From Maylandia zebra (lineage: Eukaryota; Chordata; Actinopteri; Cichliformes; Cichlidae): a stretch of 64,000 nucleotides of DNA. Shown one piece after another: positions 56,071-64,000 of the stretch; the stretch's first letter is position 1, and each line of letters opens with the position of its first letter. The position numbers were made by a program, and so were the translations under genes. The DNA is taken from NCBI RefSeq assembly GCF_041146795.1, contig NC_135184.1:10654967-10718966 (forward strand), written 5' to 3'. The notes under the pieces were generated by a model. That model searched no databases. It was not told the origin of the DNA and worked only from the letters and a program-made list of their open reading frames with translations.

Positions 56071-59000
56071 TGCACTTTGTCTGCAGTTGCCAGTCTGCCC
56101 ATCCTATCATTGCATTGACAGTTCTATTATAGTGTATTTACTCACAGGCATATGACTAACTTTACTTTTAAAAATCTGCTTTTGATAATAAGCTGGCTGA
56201 CACCTTCATCAAAAATGTCTAGCACATGTATGGGGTGAAGAGCCAGTGGGCAGATATCGGTTGACATGTAGCTTGATGACGATCAGTTTCACAAACCAGC
56301 TGGCAAATCTTTTTTTGTTTTTCTTTTTTTATTTAAAATTCAACCAGTTTCCGCAAGAGAATATGACCTGTTGTTCTCTGAGAGTATTTTTGTTAGAACT
56401 GGCATATGATATGTTAATTTCCTCTTTCTCATTGATTGGATCTTGTTTGTGTTGCTCTTCCAAAGCTTTTGCTTTCATTTTCACTCATCCTTCTTTCCTT
56501 CAGACACTAAATTAGCTTTTATTGCTCGTCTACAAATCCCTTACAGAGTTTGTCTCATGGCGTAGTCAATTGGAGGTGAGACTTTGCCATAAAGGAGGGG
56601 CATGTTAAACAGCAATTCAATTGTGACTCAACTGTCACAACTGCGTATCAATCCATATGTCAATGTGATATGACTTCCTGTAACGATGAAGTGTTTGATC
56701 TGCAGAAAAACTGTTATTTAAAAGTAATGTCATTAAGCAAGTTAAAACTACTTATGTTTAGACGGAGCATTTTGTTTTTGTATTTAACATTGTAGCTTTA
56801 TGTCATATAGTAATAAAGTGATCATCTGAATAATTGCTTCTTGCGGTCGCGCTGTGGTTGAGACATTAATTACAGAGCAGTTTTGGTCAGTTTGAAATAT
56901 TTTCTCTGGCTGTCTTGGCAATATTTAATGCCAGCATTTATCTTCTGATCACACTCGCATGCATAGTGACAGGTCTGGATTCTCAAAAATCTAATTTTCC
57001 TCTTATTTCTGCCAGATCATGGAAATCAGATGGTGGGAAAGAATCTGCAGTCACATCAGTTTTACACATGCCGTCGAGGCAGATCGTCATAAGAGGCATA
57101 GACAGAAACGTGCTGAGAGCCATGCAGACGCTTGTAAAGAAATGCAGCCCAAGTACACAGTTAATACTGAACTGAAAGTCCAGCTACGTCAAATTTTCAG
57201 ATTTCTTAGATTGTTATTAGACTCCTTCCAATATTTTCTTGCTTAATAATGCAAGCACAAAGAGGGCTTGCTCTAAAAATAACTGGAAAACGTTAGCATG
57301 ACATCTATAGTATAAAGCCTCTCCAGACAGACTATAAGCTTCTTAGAGAATAGGGTATTGACTAAGGTGCTGTAATGCCTGAGCAATTATGTAAGGGCAT
57401 ACGTTATTTCCTCTTTACAGTGCACTTCTTGAGAAAATTTGTTTGCATTACAGTTGTTCATTTGGATTATTTTTCATACAGTGGAAAGTACATAATACTT
57501 ATTTCCAGTTTTTATTGTTTTTGTCTCCAGTATTATACAATATTTTGTTTTTGTAATTTGTTTTAGTCCATAACACAATGCCTAACTTGCCATATCAAAT
57601 GTTTTGTGCGTTATGCATTTTTTGGGTGAGAAGTAATTTAAGAAAGGGGAAAAATAAGAGGCGGCAGATTAAAGGAGTAACATTCACATGGAGGTGGAGG
57701 GTTCTAAATGCAGATCGGTGCAATGGAAAATGTCTTAAGCTATTTAGAAGACATTCTCTTAGAGAACAAGAGAGAAAGGTATTAACCCTTCACGGGTTTA
57801 GGGTTAAGCCTAGACACAAAGTGATGACTTGGACATCACTGAGTGAAGGAAAGTAATGATTTCATATGAGCTTAAGCTTACTAAATGTATTGGTTCATTT
57901 CATGTGAAACATAAGCAGTCTGTTTAAGACCTAAACTTGTGCCTTTTGTACTCGAGTCCTTCACATTGAGAGTTTTAGCTTGGCTATCTTTGGTATTTTG
58001 GGCCTATATGTTGTCTGCTTGGTCTGATCTTTGCCATATTGCAGCATTTCACAGCAACAAAGAGCAAGAATGACTTATGGTTGTAATAAAGCTGTTTTAC
58101 TTTACTAACATTCTGATTGGGGTTCCTCTTTTTTGTTTTGAGTGCTCACAGCAGGGCCATATCTTCAGGGAAATCCCCCCCAAACAGTCATTTTTTTTTT
58201 TTTTTTTTTTTACTCTTCAGCAAAGTGAACACCACTGCCCACTGAGTATTGATAAATTGCCATTATTGGTTATTGAGGCTACTGTGGCTGTGCCGTTTAA
58301 GCTTTGTGATGGTGAAGATTGGTCATCTTAGAAGATGGAGTGAAATTTAAAAAGGTTACAACAAATGTGATGGGAAAAACTCCAAGCACAATAAGCCAAA
58401 GAAATTATCTGTTTCCTCTATTTGAGGCAGCTTAAAATTCTGTTCTGTATCACTTTCACTTCATCTTGTCGACTACACTTATTGGGTTGCAGTTCAAAAG
58501 GGAGCATGAAAGCAAGCAGTGGTCATGATGTGATGTGCCTCAAGCTAGACCAGAACCTGCAGTTGGCTCCATCAGCCGAGTATCTGCGTCTTCAAGAGGC
58601 CTAGCAAGCGTGCGCTTGTGCATGTGTCTGTGAAGAGGGTGGAGCCTCCTGATTTCACAACATGTGCTGGCCTTTGCCAGCAGCTGAATGTGTGCAAAGT
58701 GTTGTTTTTGTTTGGTACGTTGAGTGCATTATCTTTGTGTGTAACGGCTTGATAATCTATTGTATGCTTTTAAAGGCCGACAGTTCGAGAGCCTGTGACC
58801 TTCCTGCGTGACTGTGAATGCACCTCATGCGCACAGGAAGGAAGGAACAGACTGGGTTGCAATATTACAATGCTGTAGGTTTTTAAATTATTAAAGAGCT
58901 CTTAAAGTTTTATTTTATGAATGAGCAGTGAGAGATATATCTGTCTGTTGCTAGTTTATTGTGAAAAAAGACAATTTGACAGTGGGTGTGTTCTTTGCAT

Positions 59001-59474
59001 TCTTCATGGACTGCTTTCACTTCACTGATGCCAAAGAAAGCAGTCATATCCTGTTTACTCTGGCTCGGTTTTGTGACCATGCTTTCGGAAGGCTGAGGAC
59101 CCTCCTGCTGTAAAATAGGTTAATGAGATTTTCATTCACTGGACAATTTCAGTGGATTCCTTTTGGTTGTAGAATAAATCGCGTCACTGAGCTCTTTTTG
59201 AGTGGAGAAATGTGATCAGATTGTGCTAATCATTGGCAGTACTCTGCATGCTGCTTTATGCTATCCATGACTGTGCTAGTTTTCATTTTAAATGGGTTTA
59301 AAGCTAAGGTGAAAACAGGCTACAATTGAGATCGCTTAGGGTTATTATACAGGAAGTAACCTATACACCTATCATAAGAGTTAGGGTTGCCTTTGATGAT
59401 GGGTTTTATGTCTTACTAACTGTTTAAAATATTTGAAGCAACGGCAACATAGCAATGTTGGCACTGTTTCTACT
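56071..59474. other. Non-coding, nothing recognised
   Basis: 3.4 kb of AT-rich sequence without an exon I can support. A T-run lies at 58192-58211. Confidence 0.4.
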
Positions 59475-59735
59475 CTACCTGAGCACTCAAAGCACTTTAT
59501 ACAACTTGCCTCATTCGCCCATTCATAAAAGCGCTATTGTCTATGCTTTTTCTACATAAGTGCTTTCTGTCTAACATTCACACACATTTATACTCCAGTG
59601 GATGCACTGGAGAGCAACTTGGGTTTATTATATTGCGCAAGAATATTTGGCATGCAGACTGGAGCAGCCAAGGATCGAACCACAAACCTTCCAACAAGTA
59701 GATGACAGCTCTACCTCCTGAGCTACAGCCAGCCC
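59475..59735 (-). mobile_element. tRNA-derived SINE
   Basis: On the minus strand it starts GGGCTGGCTGTAGCTCAGG. Box A TAGCTCAGGAGGTAGAGCTG is at 59706-59725 and box B GGTTCGATCC at 59672-59681. A body with CTGCTCCAGTCTGCATGCC follows, and the tail ends near 59475. It differs in sequence from the two plus-strand SINEs. Confidence 0.65.
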
Positions 59736-60237
59736 ATTAAATTTAAAGGGTTTTTTTGTTATTAAAGTTAATTGCACATGTAGTAATAAGGAAAGACATT
59801 TTTATGTGGCAGAACCTATACATTAATCAGTTTCATTTTGTTTTTATAGACACAATTGAAAACAAACATTATTGATTAAATAACATGAAAGCAAAGCATG
59901 TGTTCAACATGCTTGTTTGAAGTATAATCAACTGTGGCCCTTTTCATGCACAAAACAGTTTAGAGCAGTTCAGATATGTTTAGAATTAACCTGCTGAAAT
60001 TGGGCACAGTTGTTGAAATTCTTCATGTTTCTGCATATGATTACAGTAAAGATTAAACAAACTTGGAAGGGGCTGACTTATATACACTAATAAACCACAA
60101 AATGAAAAATGTAGGCTCCTTTTGTGCCACCCAAACAGACATGGGAACTTTGGCAGATTCTGAAGGACACTCCCAAAGATTTCTTTCTTTTGATCTGCAT
60201 GCAGCCACCAACTGCTCCAACAAGATTGTGTAATACA
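59736..60237. other. Non-coding, nothing recognised
   Basis: AT-rich spacer between a SINE and a hAT element. Confidence 0.4.
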
Positions 60238-60245
60238 GCTCAGAC

Positions 60246-61032
60246 TAGGGCTGCACGATTTTGCGTAAAATGAGAATCACGATTTTTTTGGCTTAGAATT
60301 GAGATCACGATTCTCTCACGATTTTCTTTTCCAGTACAAATATTTATTGCACTTATTAACTGCACATCAACTTCGTAACAGTTGAGACTGAACATAAAAA
60401 CAATAAATGTCTCACATTTTGTTGTTGCCGCAAAATGTTGTACTGCTTGAAATTCCGTCTCCACCGTTGGTTGACACTGCGTGTATAGAGCAAGTAGTGC
60501 AACAATAGAAAAATAGTTGCGGGATGGCACTGTGTAGCGTTTGTCTAGAGTGTTGATCATTTTCCTAAATCCCTCGTTTTGCACAGTGTTGATGGGAGCC
60601 ATATCTTTGGTCAGGTGATAAGTGATAGCCTCCGTAATTTCTTTGTGCCTGCGGGAGTTCGACGGGTATAGGGAAGCGCTGTATAAGGTTCCCGTTATTG
60701 ATGTTTGGGTGGTTGACTGGGACGGATTTTCTCCTGTCACTTTCTCGTCATCCTTGACGTGCTCTCAGTTGTTTTTTCTCTGCTAATTTTAGCATCACAC
60801 GGCACAGCTTCTGTATCACGTGGTATAAGGCTCCGCCCTTGTCATTTGTTGAGCCGGAAGAGTGAGCGCTTGTTTTCGTGCAGACTACGTCCCGGATCAA
60901 AATGCGGTACAATCGTCGTCGTGTTTTTATTTATTTTTTAATTTTTTATAAAATCGTTGTCATTTGGAAATGAGATCGCACATAAGTATGAATCGAGATC
61001 GCGATTTTCTAACGATTAATCGTGCAGCCCTA
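60246..61032 (-). mobile_element. hAT element, internally deleted, with transposase remnant
   Basis: Ends TAGGGCTGCACGATT and AATCGTGCAGCCCTA (inverted). Flanks are GCTCAGAC (60238-60245) and GCCCAGAC (61033-61040), an 8-bp duplication with one mismatch. The minus strand still encodes part of a hAT transposase. Confidence 0.85.
60417..60740 (-). pseudogene. hAT (ZBED-like) transposase fragment
   Basis: A minus-strand frame opens at 60740. Residues about 30-107 match the region before the first catalytic Asp of ZBED-type hAT transposases: RRHKEITEAITYHLTKDMAP, GFRKMINTLDKRYTVPSRNY, ALYTQC and VETEFQAVQHFAATT. After that the frame runs into the element's 3' arm, so the catalytic core and the hAT dimerisation domain are lost by internal deletion. 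The N-terminal BED zinc finger is also missing. It is non-functional as a transposase, but shows the source family of the element. Confidence 0.7.
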
Positions 61033-61040
61033 GCCCAGAC

Positions 61041-62929
61041 TGCAAACAGAAACCAGAAATCTTGCAGTGCAAAAAACCTTTTACCTTGTCTGCAGGTTCT
61101 GCATGTTGAAGATATCTGTTAAAATAAGTTCTTACACATTCTGGGGTGGTTCAGTTAGACTTGGATCGTACTCCCACCTTGAGTTTCGCTCAGCTGGTTT
61201 TGCAGTTTGGTGGGGCACGTTGTCCAGACAGGGAGGCCTTTTGGTACTGCTCCCAGCTGTCTAAAACAGCATTAAAATGGTGGAACATGTTAACATCAGA
61301 CGCTCAGTATGGCACTGCATTGGTGATGGTTCATAAATATGTGGAACAACATGCAACGTGGGCTATGCAGTTTGTTTGTTTTTTGTTTTTGTTTTTTCTG
61401 TTCATGCTGTTCATGTACTACAGCTACAGATTAGCCTGTGCTGTACAGAAGGCGGAAGTAATAATAAACAGAACTTCTTCACATTGAAGTGAAACCGAGT
61501 GTTAAAAACAGTCGAAGTAGCATCTCTTCTATCTAACGCTAACTTTACAGCCCATAGCAAAGCATCATTGCCATCAAGCTATACACTGTCACCTTTTTGG
61601 AGGCCTGCACAAAGGTGCGTTAACATAGGCTTTGTGTTGGTTGATTTTATAGCAACAGAGATGTAAAAGGACGATACAGTACCTTAAATTCCCCATAACA
61701 CACACGTGAATCCCCAGACCTAAGGTTTCAATGCAGAACATTACATTGAACCAATGTTATTTACCTCACCTCTTTATGGTTTTAATGGTGTGGCTGTGGT
61801 GTATTATGGTCCATGGATTTATGTAGTGCTCCAGTATTGACCACTTCATCAAAACACTAAAGCACAGTAATATGAAATCACGCAGGAGCACTGAGTGCAT
61901 TGTAATGGACAAATCTAACCAAGTGTCCTAAACGCTGTAAAACCTCATGTAATTGTTAAGCTAATTGATGTATTTTAGTACCAAGGTCATCCACTTTCAG
62001 TGTAAAATGACCGAGGGAAGGTAAATGGTTAACTCCTTTCAATGAATATCTAATGTTTCTGAGTTTGTCCTTTAGCTCCACACAGCCTCACTCTTTAAAT
62101 GAAACACTTTAGAATACAAATTGGTATAAAAAAAAACAAACATTAATATGCTGCATATCTTGTGGGGCTGACTGTAAAAAAATATACCAGCTCTGAAAAT
62201 GGTTGCTGTCTCTGCGTTGTTGATTCAAGGCATCTTGTGTCTTCTTAAGCATTAAGACTATAGTGTTGAAATAAGGAGAGGTTTAAATATTTTACTCAAC
62301 CAGGCCTTCAGACAATTAACTGATTAACTTCCAGCTATTCAAGAGCAATTTTGGTATTTCATTGTTGACTTAAGAGGTTTAAATCAAAGGTAAAAGGTTG
62401 GTGTGCTATGTAATCTGTAGACTCCTCGCAGCATGAAGCTGAAGTTGCTTTTTCAACCTCTCCGCACACACTGGTCTCATCTAAGCTTAGTCTGGCACTG
62501 CAGAGCTGTGGTTTTGGCACTGCGCAGGCAGCCATGTGTCGGGCTTGTGATCGGATCGGCAGCTCATCGAGTTTAATAGGATTTGACAGGTGTAGATGGA
62601 GTCGTATCTTGAATGTCATAATGAAAACTGACACAATATTTGCCTCACAGTTTATTTTTCAGACTGTGGCCAGCTAGTTGCTCATATGGAACCGAGTGGA
62701 TAGGATTCCTTGTGGCTGTGACACCTTGTTAGCTGCAGATGTGTTTTGTTTCATAGTCATGTAGGTAATGTCTTTGCCACCAGGGGCTTTAAATCATTGC
62801 CTACAAATTTTCTGAAAGGAAAAGGAGGGCGTTTTGTTTTAGCAAACATGTTGCAACAGTGATGAGGCTTTTTTTAATTCATTTTTTTAACATGTATTAA
62901 ACAGGATATTTTTCAGTTAATAGTTTTTG
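61041..62929. other. Non-coding, nothing recognised
   Basis: No exon or repeat I can support. Frames such as 62359-62634 (minus) lack a domain. Confidence 0.4.
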
Positions 62930-62937
62930 TTACCAAC

Positions 62938-63962
62938 TAGGGCTGCCACAAACGATTATTTTGATAGTCGACTAGTCACCGATTATTTATGCGATTAGTC
63001 GACTAATCAGATCATCATCCACTGGACGTAAAACTACAGCTTATTGCACCAGCAGCATCTGCTCTTATATAACTATCATTAGCTTACAGCTTTAAGCTTT
63101 TAAGGTGCTAACTAAAAATAAAGACAAGATGATAGTTTATTCAATTTTAATGAAATTTGCAAATTGTTTCGGTAAAGTTTAATAAACTCCTTGCTATCTA
63201 AAATATAACAGGACACCGGAGTATATTCTCCAGCATCTCACACTTCTGATAATCAGCTGTCTGCTTGACGTTTATTCAGCTGTGTAAAAACTATAACTTT
63301 AATCTCAGCCAAACCGATTTACTCAGGAACAAATAAAATACAAAAAAAAAAAAAAAAAAAAAAAAGCCAAACAACAACATTTTTAATTTATCTAAGTGAC
63401 TCATATATATTTAACCTGAGTCACGAAAGACGGCGGTGGGTTTGAAAACAATTTGCCGGGAGTCCGGTGTTCTCACGGCGCTAGTGAGCCTAGCCCCTGG
63501 CTAGCTATCGAGCTAGTGGGTAACAGACGTCTCCGAAAACGTCGGAGCGCTTTTGAAAATATGTGGTGTCCTGATAAACTGAGCCGATATTTGAGGTTTA
63601 CACAGCTACATTCTCGCCTGAAAATATGTTAAATGTTTATTTTGTGACCCAGAAAGAATAATAAGAGTAATATTAAAACTAACTAGCTACCGCCATTGTT
63701 GGAAACTAAGCTGGGCCGCGCTATGAATTCTGGGACACAGCTGCTTCTTCTTCTTCGGGGTTTAACGGCAGCTGGCATCCTTGTACATGCTGTGCTGCCA
63801 TCTTCTGTTTCAGTCTGTTATTACACTCTTAAATCCTGCTATTATTCCTGCGTCTTTTGCGATCTTACAAAGCTTCAAACGACACGTCGACTATTAAATC
63901 AGTCGTCGACGATTTTGATAGTCGACGTAATCGTGACTAGTCGACAAATCGTGGCAGCCCTA
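62938..63962. mobile_element. hAT-type element with perfect 8-bp target duplication
   Basis: Ends TAGGGCTGCCACAAACGATT and, inverted, TAGGGCTGCCACGATTTGTC. Both are flanked by TTACCAAC (62930-62937, 63963-63970). Subterminal arms repeat GTCGACTAGTC and GATAGTCGAC. The interior has an A-run near 63341-63365 and no transposase frame. It is non-autonomous. Confidence 0.85.
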
Positions 63963-64000
63963 TTACCAACATGAGATGCATTTCTGTTGCATATAGCTCA

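Noticed and set aside
59640-59735. Possible tRNA gene on the minus strand
   Set aside because: Box A and box B are present, but the unit continues into a SINE body and lacks a paired acceptor stem.

Overview
The window is AT-rich vertebrate nuclear DNA from a ray-finned fish, with intron-rich genes, GT-AG splice sites and dense transposon remnants. A tRNA-derived SINE at 25292-25597 resembles, from memory, the African cichlid (AFC) SINE family, so a cichlid is my best guess, without proof.

Two complete protein-coding genes lie head to head in the middle. acss2-like (minus strand, 18 coding exons, 24897-38459, 673 aa) encodes a cytosolic-type AMP-forming acetyl-CoA synthetase. ndufv2 (plus strand, 8 exons, 40162-48624, 241 aa) encodes the 24-kDa [2Fe-2S] subunit of mitochondrial complex I. 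Their start codons are 1.7 kb apart. One makes acetyl-CoA and the other works in NADH oxidation, but nothing in the sequence proves shared control beyond the shared intergenic region.

At the left edge a GC-rich exon (949-1152, plus) looks like the last coding exon of a gene lying mostly outside the window. At the right, a CpG-rich tract (about 49.85-51.08 kb) with a strong splice donor looks like the promoter and first non-coding exon of another plus-strand gene whose intron would fill the rest. From memory, the human order on 18p11 is MTCL1 - NDUFV2 - ANKRD12, all in one orientation. This makes mtcl1 and ankrd12 the natural candidates for the two edge genes; neither is shown by sequence here.

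The rest is mobile DNA and unassigned non-coding sequence. Region by region: 2.8-3.1 kb, LINE 3' end; 3.28-7.16 kb, a TA-flanked element with GTAC-rich ends carrying a broken SAM-domain gene and a broken zinc-finger gene; 8.06-8.67 and 13.58-14.17 kb, two solo LTRs; 14.4-15.3, 17.7-19.6 and 20.0-20.9 kb, LINEs, the middle one with an open reverse-transcriptase frame; 16.5-17.4, 21.1-21.4 and 26.05-26.87 kb, Tc1/mariner remnants; 41.3-42.3, 60.2-61.0 and 62.9-64.0 kb, three hAT-type elements with 8-bp target duplications, the second still holding part of a transposase; 45.3-45.5 kb, a foldback element; 55.75-56.07 kb, a TTAA-flanked MITE. The most unusual item is the 3.9-kb SAM/zinc-finger element.
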